Origin: Dyella solisilvae
GTDB lineage: Bacteria; Pseudomonadota; Gammaproteobacteria; Xanthomonadales; Rhodanobacteraceae
Assembly: GCF_003351225.1 (NCBI RefSeq)
Contig: NZ_QQSY01000002.1
Span: 499,937 to 563,936, forward strand
Length of the DNA stretch: 64,000 bases
Reading direction: 5' to 3'
The notes below the pieces were generated by a model. That model was given only the letters and a program-made list of their open reading frames with translations, made no database searches and was not told the origin of the DNA. The position numbers were made by a program, and so were the translations under genes. Of this stretch, positions 35,888 through 44,368 are shown piece by piece. Position 1 is the stretch's first letter, and every line of letters starts with the position of its first letter.

Positions 35888-36502
35888 TCAGGGAGCTTTC
35901 TTGCCCTGCAGCTGTTCAACAGTGGCGAGTGACTTGGCGACATGCTCCTGCGGATGGAGGTGATCGGCCTCTGAAGAGAAGACCGCTGCAATCTTCCCAT
36001 CGCGGTCGATCACGAACGTCGTGCGCGAGATGAACCCGTGGTCGATGACGTCGCCGCGCACATCCTTGGCGCCCGGCACTGCCGCCTGCATTTTCAGGTC
36101 ATAGGACGCGGCGATCTTTCCCTCGGGATCGGACGCGATGGGGAACTTGCCTGCGCAGAAGTTCGGGTCCGCGGAGAACGCATTGAGCCGCTGGATACTG
36201 TCTGCCGACACACCGATGATCGTGGCGCCTGCTGCCTCGAACTTTGCGGCTTCGGTGGCGAAAGCATGCGCCTCGATATCGCAGCCCCCTGTATAGGCCG
36301 AGGGAAAGAAGTACACGACGACCGGCCCGTTCTTGAGGGCGCTTGCCAGTGAAATCTCAAAGGCCTTGCCGTCCTTGCTTGCCTGGGCGGTGAAGGCGGG
36401 AGCGGCCGTGCCTTGGCTCAGCGCGGCGAACGCGGGCGGAGCCGCGAGCGCTCCGGCGACCAGGACACCTGCGACCAGGGACAACACAAGACGCTTATTC
36501 AT
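35888..36502 (-). CDS. Periplasmic BCP-type peroxiredoxin
   Basis: A 204-residue thioredoxin-fold peroxidase with a signal peptide (about 1-26, cleavage AFA/A). The peroxidatic motif PxxxTxxC is P67-S-A-Y-T71-G-G-C74. There is no Cys five residues later, so it is not the atypical two-Cys BCP arrangement; another Cys lies near residue 113 (DPNFCAGKF). It would reduce peroxides in the periplasm, with an unknown reductant. Exported peroxiredoxins of this type are fairly common in Xanthomonadales. Start ATG at 36502. Confidence 0.88.
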   Translation of the reverse strand: MNKRLVLSLVAGVLVAGALAAPPAFAALSQGTAAPAFTAQASKDGKAFEISLASALKNGPVVVYFFPSAYTGGCDIEAHAFATEAAKFEAAGATIIGVSADSIQRLNAFSADPNFCAGKFPIASDPEGKIAASYDLKMQAAVPGAKDVRGDVIDHGFISRTTFVIDRDGKIAAVFSSEADHLHPQEHVAKSLATVEQLQGKKAP

Positions 36503-36981
36503 GGCGTAACCCTCGGCATGCTTATGGAAAAGAACTTCGCGAAAGCTTCATCCGGGTCGCCCCAGCCCTCGACTTGGCCATTGTATCGGCCTGTTGGGGG
36601 CGAAGGGTCGAAGCGGCGCGCAGATAATGGATCACCGGATTCAAGGTAAGTGTCGTCGGCAGCTTCATCGGTTGCATTCCCGATTTCAGGAGCCCGGACC
36701 TGAAGACTTCATGCTTCACAACAGGTGCATGAAAGACCCGGAGTCGCCCAATGGCAAGGGGCGCGGCAGCGTTGGATTTACAGGCCGTTCCGTATCGCCA
36801 GGCTTGGAACTCTGAACCCCATACCGGCCGCCGCGATGACGATGGCCATGGCGCTCACCGCATGGGATGGCAAGCGCGCGTTGCCTGGCTCCAGTCCCGG
36901 TCCAGGGCCTGGCTCGCCTCTCGCTGCTACAGGCGGAAGCGGGCATGCCCAACTCCGCCATGGGTTTGCTGCAAGGCGGAG
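36503..36981. other. Intergenic, no gene recognised
   Basis: About 480 bases. It must contain the peroxiredoxin promoter; short open frames here have no ribosome site or recognisable domain. Confidence 0.4.
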
Positions 36982-37215
36982 CTAACTCAGCGCGATGGTT
37001 CCGGCCGTCATGGCGCTCAGGCCGATCAACCATAAGCCAATCACGGGCCGATAGTAGGCATGTTCCCTGATCCCGAGGAACAGATAGCCAGGAACGACAA
37101 GCGACGCCAGACCTTTCGCTGGGCTGAGGCTAAAGCAAAGGCAGGCCGCGACTAGCTGTGCGACCGCTGCGGCCCCCAACCCAAGCACTGCGACCATGCC
37201 CCACACGCCTTCCAT
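36982..37215 (-). CDS. Small two-helix membrane protein, unknown function
   Basis: A 77-residue protein. Two hydrophobic helices are clear (about 3-27, and 58-76), with a shorter hydrophobic patch at 34-46. A Gly-rich ribosome site (GGGGGCGGC) precedes ATG at 37215; the longer upstream frame is polar and unlike a protein N-terminus. No family recognised. Confidence 0.55.
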   Translation of the reverse strand: MEGVWGMVAVLGLGAAAVAQLVAACLCFSLSPAKGLASLVVPGYLFLGIREHAYYRPVIGLWLIGLSAMTAGTIALS

Positions 37216-37810
37216 GCCGCCCCCTATGGCTTCCCGGTTTACTTGCGACTCCCGGCGCATCCTCTCCGAACGCAGGCGACCAGGCAAACCGCATCGTCTG
37301 TGCGCCGATCCAGAAGGCATCTCCATGCCCGAAATCCGCCCTGCGTCAAAGGGGTAACACCCTGTGGCGCTTGAGCGCCCGCCATGCTTTTCAACGTGCC
37401 AGAGCCAATGGGTCAACGCTGCAGGCGCAAACCGAATAGGAGCCTTACCCATGGGACTCAAAGCCTGGTCCTTGACCGATGAGCCGGCGACCGACGGTCT
37501 ATGTCATTGGTTAGAGCATCGTAAGTCGTGTTCTTTTGCCGGCGAAAGCGGCGGTAGATTCAGCCGTCCAGAACGTCAAGCGCGCCGAATAACACATCAG
37601 AACCTTCGGCTGGCGCGTGGCGACGCCTCTGTCGCGGAGGCAAAAACAACGCAAGAAAATCGGCATTTGTGCAACTACTTCCGCCGGCGCCGAGCTGGCG
37701 AGCCGTGCAAGGCGAGCGGGTATTGCTTCGTCTCGCATCAGTCGCTTTGCGATGGCAAGCCGGCGCCCGTGCGGAAGGTCACAGAAGCCCATTCAACCGA
37801 GGAGAACCCC
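37216..37810. other. Intergenic, no gene recognised
   Basis: About 590 bases. An open frame continues through it from 37364 into the next gene, but the real start of that gene is marked by GAGGAG at its ATG, so the upstream part is not coding. Confidence 0.4.
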
Positions 37811-38260
37811 ATGACTGACAATCCCCGTAGCCGCGCCTGGTTCCGTGTGGCGGTCGTTTACTTTGTCGTCGCCGTTGCATTGGGCCTGGTCATGGGTGCT
37901 TCCGGTGACCACTCGCTGATGGCCGTGCACGCCCATCTCAACTTGCTTGGCTGGGTCTCCATGACGCTGTTCGGCCTGATCGGCCTGGCCTATCCCGCCA
38001 TCACCGAAGGGCGAATCGCCAGCTTGCATTTCTGGCTCTACAACATCGGCATGCCGGCGATGCTCGCCGCGCTGGCTGCCCAGCTCAAAAACGTCCCCGG
38101 GTTTGATCCGGTGCTCGGCATCGGCTCGGCAGTGACCGGTATCAGCGTCGCACTGTTTGCGTGGCTGGTCATCACGCGCATCGCAACACGCCCCTTCCTC
38201 GATCAGTCGAAAGAGCACAAAGATCGACCAGATCAATCAGCTCAATCAGGAGCGGCTTGA
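37811..38260 (+). CDS. Four-helix membrane protein related to heme-copper oxidase subunit I
   Basis: A 149-residue protein with four membrane helices (about 11-29, 43-63, 72-92, 100-122). The second begins with MAVHAHLNLLGWVSMTLFGL, a His-x-His-x-Asn-x-x-Gly-Trp pattern found in short proteins annotated as cytochrome-c-oxidase subunit I-like or heme-binding; H40 and H42 could bind heme. It is far too short for an oxidase. ATG at 37811 follows GAGGAG. A link to the NO reductase module 12 kb away is speculative. Confidence 0.72.
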   Translation: MTDNPRSRAWFRVAVVYFVVAVALGLVMGASGDHSLMAVHAHLNLLGWVSMTLFGLIGLAYPAITEGRIASLHFWLYNIGMPAMLAALAAQLKNVPGFDPVLGIGSAVTGISVALFAWLVITRIATRPFLDQSKEHKDRPDQSAQSGAA

Positions 38261-38645
38261 TAGCGGCGCGACTGAGTCTTCGCTTCGACCTTGCCGTTCG
38301 TACAACGACCCACATTCACGCCGACTGCACATGGTCCGCTTCGGGTCAGCCGCGGACGTCGCCGTTTAGCACCATGTGCTCGCGACATGGTGCTCACCTG
38401 CCGTGGGCCATGATCGCGGGCGGCGGATCGCGGTTGATCCCGTTCTTGGTTATCGGGCGCACGAGCCCATGATGGCGCCCTTCGTGGCATCTGTTCTGGC
38501 CGGACCGATACGACCTATACCTCACCCGGGAGCGTACGCGTAACGGGCCACCCTGGTGAGGGGACGGCCCGAATGAAGGCCATCAACATCACGATAACCG
38601 ACGCGCCACGGCAGCGATGGGCGACACCAAAGCGGAGAGACGCGC
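38261..38645. other. Intergenic with repeat copy 9 and a dyad hairpin
   Basis: About 385 bases. It holds repeat copy 9 and, at 38368-38394, a perfect ten-base-pair inverted repeat (AGCACCATGT/ACATGGTGCT, seven-base loop). The latter could be a terminator for the gene before it (no T-run) or an operator for the flavoprotein gene after it. Confidence 0.5.
38334..38357. repeat. Dispersed 24-bp palindrome, copy 9
   Basis: Left arm GTCCGCTT, core CGGGTCAG, right arm CCGCGGAC. It lies 73 bases after the stop of the four-helix protein gene. Confidence 0.55.
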
Positions 38646-40022
38646 ATGGCTGGAAAATTCGACGCCATCGTCATTGGCACCGGCCAGGCAGGGCCGTCCA
38701 TGGCGGGGCGACTGACTGATGCCGGCATGACGGTCGCCGTTGTGGAACGGCATCTGATCGGCGGAACGTGCGTCAACACTGGCTGCAAGCCGACCAAGAC
38801 ACTGGTCGCCAGCGCCTATGCCGCCCATCACGCCCGGCGCAGCGCCGACTACGGCGTGATCACCGGGCCGATCGGCATCGACATGGCGCGCGTCCACGCA
38901 CGCTCGCAAAAGATCTCTGTCGACTCGCGCAACGGCAACGAAACCTGGCTGCGTAGCATGAAGGGTTGCACCCTCATTCGTGGCCATGCCCGTTTCGAGA
39001 GCGCCAAGACAGTGCGAGTGGGCGACGAACTGCTGGAGGCGGAGCGCATCTTCATCAATGTCGGCGGACGCGCCCTGGTGCCGGATATGCCGGGGGTTGG
39101 CGAAGTACCTTTCTTCACCAACAGCTCGCTGCTCGATACCGATCTGCTTCCCGATCATCTGGTGGTGGTCGGCGGCAGCTATATCGGTCTCGAGTTTGCA
39201 CAGATCTACGCGCGTTTTGGATCGAGGGTGACCGTCGTCGAGAAAGGACCGCGGCTGATCGGCCGCGAGGATGCCGAGATATCGGACGCCGTCCGTTCGA
39301 TCCTCGAAGCCGAGGGCATCCAGATCCGCACGGGCGCCGAGTGCATCCGTTTTGCCCGCCACCCGGATGGCGTCGCGGTCGGCCTCGACTGCAGCGAGGG
39401 CGTGCCAGAAACCATTGGCAGCCATCTCCTGCTCGCCGTCGGGCGGCGTCCCAATACCGATGATCTGGGTTTGGAAATGGCCGGCATCGAGACGGACAAG
39501 CGCGGCTATATCCAGGTCAACGACCGGCTGGAGACGAATGTTCCGGGCATCTGGGCGCTGGGTGACTGCAACGGCCGTGGCGCCTTTACTCATACTGCCT
39601 ACAACGACTTCGAGATCGTGGCGCAAAACCTGCTCGACGGCGCCAACCGCAAAGTCACCGACCGCATTGCCTGTTACGCGCTCTATGTCGATCCGCCGCT
39701 GGGTCGGGTCGGCATGACCGAAACGGAGGCCCGCGCCACGGGAAGCCGGATCCTCGTCGGCCGGCGTCCGATGAGGCGCGTTGGCCGCGCTGTCGAGAAG
39801 GACGAACAGCTAGGTTTCATGAAGATCGTGGTGGATGCCGATACCGACGCCATCCTGGGGGCTGCAATCCTTGGCACGAGTGGCGATGAGGCGATCCACA
39901 CCGTGCTGGACATCATGGCGGCCGGCGGCAATGCCGCCACACTTAGGCACACGATGCACATTCACCCGACCGTGTCCGAACTGGTGCCGACCATCGCGGG
40001 CGAGCTTCGCCCCGTTTCCTAA
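38646..40022 (+). CDS. FAD-dependent pyridine nucleotide-disulfide oxidoreductase (Lpd/MerA-like)
   Basis: A 458-residue class I flavoprotein. FAD site GTGQAGPSMAG (11-21), redox-active disulfide GGTCVNTGCKPTK (C42, C47), NAD(P) site VVGGSYIGLEFAQ (about 172-184), second FAD contact ALGDCNG, and C-terminal HIHPTVSELVPT containing the His-Glu base. There is no N-terminal heavy-metal domain and no C-terminal Cys pair, so mercuric reductase activity cannot be assumed. The usual HAHPT is HIHPT here. Some relatives are annotated as mercuric reductase-like without evidence. Start ATG at 38646 with GGAGAG. Confidence 0.88.
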   Translation: MAGKFDAIVIGTGQAGPSMAGRLTDAGMTVAVVERHLIGGTCVNTGCKPTKTLVASAYAAHHARRSADYGVITGPIGIDMARVHARSQKISVDSRNGNETWLRSMKGCTLIRGHARFESAKTVRVGDELLEAERIFINVGGRALVPDMPGVGEVPFFTNSSLLDTDLLPDHLVVVGGSYIGLEFAQIYARFGSRVTVVEKGPRLIGREDAEISDAVRSILEAEGIQIRTGAECIRFARHPDGVAVGLDCSEGVPETIGSHLLLAVGRRPNTDDLGLEMAGIETDKRGYIQVNDRLETNVPGIWALGDCNGRGAFTHTAYNDFEIVAQNLLDGANRKVTDRIACYALYVDPPLGRVGMTETEARATGSRILVGRRPMRRVGRAVEKDEQLGFMKIVVDADTDAILGAAILGTSGDEAIHTVLDIMAAGGNAATLRHTMHIHPTVSELVPTIAGELRPVS

Positions 40023-40251
40023 TGGATCTCCTTGACGCAATGGAGGCGCCGGCTTCGCAAGCTGTCGGGGCCTGGTATCACGATGAACGCGAAGTTTTCT
40101 CGGCCACCGCTCCAAGAGGTGTGGCACACCGACCACTTCGCCGCTGATCACCGACCGGCGCTGGCCTGCGCGAAGACAAATCAGCATCAGCAACCAGCCG
40201 AGCAACCTGTTTGTTTCCTCAACACACGCAGAATCACCATGGAGGACGCCG

Positions 40252-40629
40252 ATGCAAGCGCAGAAGATCCGCGAGGCCATCGATCAACACTGGACTGCTT
40301 CCGCCGCGGGCGATCAAGAGGTCGAGCACGACATCTATCACGATGACGCTGTGTGCGAGTACCCCCAATCGGGCGAGATCATTCGTGGTCGGCGTAATCT
40401 GCAAGCGCTACGCAGCCATCACCCGGGTAAACCATCGGGATTCGCGGTGCGTCGCATCGTTGGAGAAGGCAATCTCTGGGTTAGCGAGTATGTGATTACC
40501 TATGAGGGCAAGCCAACCTACACCGTGAGCATCATGGAGTTTCGGGATGGAAAGGTCTCGCATGAGGCCCAGTACTTCGCCGATCCGTTTGCAGCTCCCG
40601 GTTGGCGCTCTCAGTGGGTCGAAACGTGA
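40252..40629 (+). CDS. SnoaL/NTF2-like protein
   Basis: A 125-residue protein with the cone-shaped NTF2/SnoaL-like pattern: an N-terminal helix (IREAIDQHWTASAAGDQEVEHDIYHDDAVCEYP), GEIIRGRRNL, then strands ending in YTVSIMEFRDGKVSHEAQYF. The family includes isomerases, cyclases and lyases of unknown substrate. Start ATG at 40252 follows GGAGG. It is 229 bases after the flavoprotein gene on the same strand; cotranscription is possible. Confidence 0.82.
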   Translation: MQAQKIREAIDQHWTASAAGDQEVEHDIYHDDAVCEYPQSGEIIRGRRNLQALRSHHPGKPSGFAVRRIVGEGNLWVSEYVITYEGKPTYTVSIMEFRDGKVSHEAQYFADPFAAPGWRSQWVET

Positions 40630-41381
40630 GGAAGCAGTGGAGATGCCGCAGCAAGGAAGATGTCGGCATGCGAATACAAGGCCGGAGTCCACTTTCTCGG
40701 CGACGAGCGGCCGATGGAGAGGATTGGTTTGAACTGCAACATCCATGCACTTTGGCCGAAGTGGACCTGACAACTCTCGTCGAAACAGGGATGCCTCCGC
40801 GTGGACCGGCTGCACGTTTCACCGTAGCGGCCTTTGGACCAACAACGGACGCATCATGCCTTGCGTCTGCAAGCACGTCGTAAGGCTGGGCACCCATGTC
40901 GAAGCAACCTACACCGTCCCCATGAATGGTTACGTGGTCGTCGCTTTCATCGGAGCAACGCCCGCCGAAGTCGCTCAGGCCCAACGTCTGGCGAAGAACT
41001 GGGAAGCTCAGCGTCACCTGATGCTCAAACCGCAATCGATGAAGGCAGTTGCGATCCGCCAGTCGCCTACCGTCGCCCTGACGCAGGCTGAGCTTCGCAG
41101 CGACCTCGTCTCTGCCGCATTGGCGGAACCGCCCTGAAATTGCGTCAGCCGACTGCCGCGATGACGCGTATCACGATCCGTAAGCACTGGGCGGCAAGGT
41201 TGTTGACTGGCTCGACAATTTGACGGGTGAGGAATCCCACGCGGGCCCACCGATGTGAGGCACTGATGCCCGAACACCACGTCGGCTGGGCATCGCCCCT
41301 TCAAGACCCTTGGGAGCGACAAGCTAGAGGGTGCGACTTGAGCACGCCCCGCCCGGACCGACTTCACGCGGAGCGACTGCT
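40630..41381. other. Poorly resolved 750-base stretch
   Basis: Between the SnoaL-like gene and the DUF1801 gene. One possible small gene is listed at 40856-41137; otherwise overlapping short frames on both strands lack ribosome sites and recognisable domains. Confidence 0.4.
40856..41137 (+). CDS. Possible small hypothetical protein
   Basis: A 93-residue frame with a composition that looks protein-like (VEATYTVPMNGYVVVAFIGATPAEVAQAQRLAKNWEAQ), no signal peptide and no recognised family. The ribosome site is poor and the start uncertain (ATG at 40856; other starts are upstream). It is kept at low confidence because no better gene covers this region. Confidence 0.3.
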   Translation: MPCVCKHVVRLGTHVEATYTVPMNGYVVVAFIGATPAEVAQAQRLAKNWEAQRHLMLKPQSMKAVAIRQSPTVALTQAELRSDLVSAALAEPP

Positions 41382-41804
41382 TCACGGCTCTTTTGTTCTT
41401 TTTGTCGCCTTCGGTCGCGCGCCTGCCGGCGCCTTCTTCGTGGATTTCGCCTGGTTATAGGCAATGGCAGTGCGGATGAGTCGCTTCAGCGCGGACGAGT
41501 TGACCTTGTCGCCTTCGAGGAAATCGATCGCCCGCCACGTGCCGCCGCCAAGGCCAGCGTTGAAGAGCTGGTCCGGATCGGCGAGCTTTGCCCCGTGCGA
41601 AAAAGTGAGCTTCACCTTGCCCTTGTGGGCGTTGCCTACGGCAATGATGCCGTCGCGATACCACACCGGGCTGCCCATCCACTTCCATTCCTCGACGATC
41701 TGCGGATCGGCCGCCAGGATGGCCTTGCGCACGCTTGCAAAGGTCTTGCCGCGCCAGTCCGTCAGTCCTTCGATCAACTGGTCAATGCGCTCCGAAGGTT
41801 CCAT
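41382..41804 (-). CDS. DUF1801-domain protein
   Basis: A 140-residue cytosolic protein. The DUF1801 fold pattern is seen in RIDQLIEGLTDWRGKTFASVRKAILAADPQIVEEWKWMGSPVWYRDGIIAVGNAHKGKVKLTFSHGAKL, with the conserved Trp/Lys/Gly positions, and a Lys/Ala/Pro-rich basic tail (KSTKKAPAGARPKATKRTK) that may bind nucleic acid. Function unknown; some relatives are used as iron-carrier-like (frataxin-fold) proteins. ATG at 41804 is eight bases after AAGGAG. Confidence 0.85.
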   Translation of the reverse strand: MEPSERIDQLIEGLTDWRGKTFASVRKAILAADPQIVEEWKWMGSPVWYRDGIIAVGNAHKGKVKLTFSHGAKLADPDQLFNAGLGGGTWRAIDFLEGDKVNSSALKRLIRTAIAYNQAKSTKKAPAGARPKATKRTKEP

Positions 41805-42167
41805 GGGTTCGTCTCCTTGCCATGCAAGCCGCGTTCCGGGGACCACCATGGTAGCTGGCCGCCATGGGACCGACGTGAGGCCAAGGTCAGCCATTCAGGT
41901 CGCCGCATCGAGCAAGCCATCCACCACTGAGGTGCGCAGACCGGAGGTTTCCGCTTCCGAATGGCGCCCGCTGCCAGGATGCGCGGCGCCCACCGTCCGC
42001 TGCAACCTTTCACGAGGCCACCGGCACACATGGGCGACAAGCCGAGGTGGGCCTGCACCGATGCTGGCTCGCCGCGGCGTAAAGCGCGAGGCGTCACCGT
42101 GACGATGAACACGGCGTGTCGACGGCCAACAACCATGAGCGGACCTGCCAGCACGGAAGGCATCCCT
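41805..42167. other. Divergent intergenic region, no gene
   Basis: About 360 bases between the minus-strand DUF1801 gene and the methyltransferase gene. In-frame ATGs at 42102 and 42135 lead into the methyltransferase but without a ribosome site. Confidence 0.4.
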
Positions 42168-42797
42168 ATGCATACCGGCGAGCAGTACCACGCGTTCATG
42201 CTTGGCTCGCAGCGAGACCGGGCGGTGCGCGAGCGGTTCCAGAAGTTGGCGCTCGGTCTGATGCCCGCCGGCGCGGGCCTACTCGATTTCGGCGCAGGCA
42301 CAGGCATCGATGCCAAGGCTTATGCCGCCAGCGGACATCCCACATTCGTCTATGAGCCTTCCGAACCGATGCGAGCCTGCCTGGCCCGTTACTGCCGCGA
42401 TGAAATCGCCCGAGAGACCGTTGTCACCCTCACCTCGCCCCTCGCCTGCAAGGTGCAGGCAGTCACCGCAGACTTCGCCGTCCTCAACCACATCGAGGAT
42501 CACGCCGCGCTCTTTGAAGAGCTGTCGCACGTGGTGCAGGCCGGCGGTTTTGTCCTGGCCAGCATGCTCAATCCCTATTACCTGGGCGACGCACGCTACG
42601 ACTGGTGGAGAGCCAACCTGGTGAATCTCGTGCGTCATGGTCATTACGCCATTCCCAGCGAAAGCCGTATCCATCGCTTTTCGCCAGGGTTCATGGCGCG
42701 CGCGGCGGCCCCGTATTTCCACCTGGAGCGGCGCACGCCGCGCGGTTGGGGCACGGTCACCGAGCTCTACATGTTCCTGCTGTTCCGGCGCGACTGA
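42168..42797 (+). CDS. Class I SAM-dependent methyltransferase
   Basis: A 209-residue enzyme with the SAM motif LLDFGAGTGIDAKAYA (about 36-51), the acidic end of strand two (VYEPSEPM) and motif-II-like TADFAVLNHIED. The C-terminal part (RWGTVTELYMFLLF-like ending in FRRD) closes the sheet. The substrate is unknown. ATG at 42168, seven bases after GGAAGG, is chosen. It is followed at once by the flavin-reductase-fold gene, suggesting a joint modification reaction. Confidence 0.85.
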   Translation: MHTGEQYHAFMLGSQRDRAVRERFQKLALGLMPAGAGLLDFGAGTGIDAKAYAASGHPTFVYEPSEPMRACLARYCRDEIARETVVTLTSPLACKVQAVTADFAVLNHIEDHAALFEELSHVVQAGGFVLASMLNPYYLGDARYDWWRANLVNLVRHGHYAIPSESRIHRFSPGFMARAAAPYFHLERRTPRGWGTVTELYMFLLFRRD

Positions 42798-42798
42798 C

Positions 42799-43722
42799 AT
42801 GTGGAAGGACTGGATAAGGCCATGGGTTCGCCCGCTGCCGCAATGGTCGACAATCGCCGTTGCGCCTCCCCAGCGGGTGGTCAGCGCCACCTTGCATTGG
42901 GATGGCCATTCGGTCGATGTCACGACCGATCACACGGTGGCCTCACTGAAGCCTCTGTCGATCGCAACCAGTATCGATGCTGGCCAACGTCCGACACTCG
43001 AATACCGCGACAGCGCCACCGGCAGGCCGTTGGGCTTCCTGCACCTGGCAAAGGCAGCGGGCGTCGCCACCAACGGGGCAGCGCTTGCCGTCTATCACGT
43101 CGCGTCCGGCGAACACCGTTGCCTCGACTGGCCCCGTCGGCCCTGGAATACGTGGTTGCAGAATCGCCTGATGCGGAAGACGCCGTCGTCGCATCACGGA
43201 CTGATGCAGCCGGCCGCCGTACAGCAACTGATGATTGCCTATCTGTGCCCGCGACCCGTCGTGCTTGTATCAGTCGCGACGGCTGGCCACTGCAACATAT
43301 TCCCGATGGACCTGATCGGCCCTCTGGGCGCCAGCGGGCTGTATTCGCTGGCGTTGCGCAGCACCAATGTGTCGGCGCACGTTATGCGGGAGGTGCGCCA
43401 GGTGGTGCTGTCCAACGTCCCCGCGACGATGAAGGCGCAGGTGTACCAGCTCAGCCAGCATCACAAGACGCCCCTCACGGACTGGGCTGCCCTGCCATTT
43501 CCGGTGCGACCATCGAAGGCGTTTGGCATTCCCGCTGTCTCCGATGCGCTGCGAATTCAGGAGCTGACCATCGTGGATAGCCAGGAGCTCGGTTCGCACA
43601 TATTTTTCCTGTGCCACGTCGAAACCGACCAACCCGCCGTGGATGGCGCCCAGCTGCATCACACGCCCGGATTTCACCAGGCCTATCGCCGTCGACGGCA
43701 TATGCCTTTCACCGAGATCTGA
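42799..43722 (+). CDS. Flavin-reductase-like-domain protein
   Basis: A 307-residue protein. The second half (about 155-305) matches the flavin reductase/FMN-binding split-barrel pattern: RPVVLVSVATAGHCNIFPMDLIGPLG with conserved His, Asn, Gly and Asp, and a TDWAALPF-SKAFGIPAV region. The first 150 residues form an unrecognised N-terminal domain. The start (ATG at 42799) follows the methyltransferase stop by one base, so translation is coupled. A role as FMN-dependent oxidoreductase partner is inference. Confidence 0.78.
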   Translation: MWKDWIRPWVRPLPQWSTIAVAPPQRVVSATLHWDGHSVDVTTDHTVASLKPLSIATSIDAGQRPTLEYRDSATGRPLGFLHLAKAAGVATNGAALAVYHVASGEHRCLDWPRRPWNTWLQNRLMRKTPSSHHGLMQPAAVQQLMIAYLCPRPVVLVSVATAGHCNIFPMDLIGPLGASGLYSLALRSTNVSAHVMREVRQVVLSNVPATMKAQVYQLSQHHKTPLTDWAALPFPVRPSKAFGIPAVSDALRIQELTIVDSQELGSHIFFLCHVETDQPAVDGAQLHHTPGFHQAYRRRRHMPFTEI

Positions 43723-43771
43723 TCCACGCGCCGTGACGTGTGCGCGGTGCTCCGCGGGCCATCGTTCGATG

Positions 43772-44257
43772 CTAGGCGCGCAGGGACAGTTCGCCTTCGA
43801 TCTCCACCGGCATGTTGAAGGGCAGCTCCGCCACGCCGATGGCGCTGCGCGTATGCGTGCCCCGCTGCGGGCCGTACAGCTCCAGGATGAGGTCGGAGAA
43901 TCCGTTGATGACCTGCGGCTGCTGCGTGAACCCGGGCGCTGAGTTGACCATGCCGAAAACCCGATGCCAGCGATCGACCCGATCGAGGTCGCCGATGGCG
44001 CGCTTGAGGCTGGCGAGCATGGAAAGCGCGACGAGTCGCGCCGCCTGGTAGCCCTCGCTGACGGACAGGTCCGCGCCCACCTTGCCGAAGGGCCCGGCCA
44101 ACGTGCCATCCGCGGCTTGCGGCCCGTGCCCCGAGAGGAGCACCCGGACGCCACACACCTGGGCGAACTCGAACGGGAGGCGCAGGTCGCTGGGCACGGG
44201 AAAAGCTGGCGGCAAGGCCAACCCCAGCGCGGTCAGACGGGACTCGATCTCGCTCAT
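43772..44257 (-). CDS. RidA/YjgF family protein
   Basis: A 161-residue member of the Rid superfamily. The fold starts with SGHGPQAADGTLAGPFGKVGADLSVSEGYQAARL and has the Rid helix LSMLASLKRAIGDLDRVDRWHRVFGMVNSAPGF and the strand-turn GVAELPFNMPVEIEGELSL. The catalytic Arg of RidA proper (in the RSAIG/TRSAIGVAELP area, HTRSAIGV here) is present. Rid proteins hydrolyse reactive enamine/imine intermediates. ATG at 44257 with GGAGAG. It follows the DyP peroxidase gene on the same strand with a 111-base gap. Confidence 0.88.
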   Translation of the reverse strand: MSEIESRLTALGLALPPAFPVPSDLRLPFEFAQVCGVRVLLSGHGPQAADGTLAGPFGKVGADLSVSEGYQAARLVALSMLASLKRAIGDLDRVDRWHRVFGMVNSAPGFTQQPQVINGFSDLILELYGPQRGTHTRSAIGVAELPFNMPVEIEGELSLRA

Positions 44258-44368
44258 GGGCACTCTCCGGTCACGCACGATGGGTTGACGGTCGACTTAC
44301 CCGCGCAACTTACCTCATGCCGGCCCGAGAGGCGCGCCCTCCGCGTGCGCTGCATCAACGAGGATGGG

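Noticed and set aside
20430..38357. Classical integron cassette array
   Set aside because: No integrase gene in the window and the repeats lack recognisable attC core sites (RYYYAAC/GTTRRRY), so only a cassette-like arrangement is claimed.
38646..40022. Mercuric reductase
   Set aside because: Lacks the N-terminal metal-binding domain, the C-terminal Cys pair and any mer genes nearby; only the general flavoprotein disulfide reductase fold is supported.
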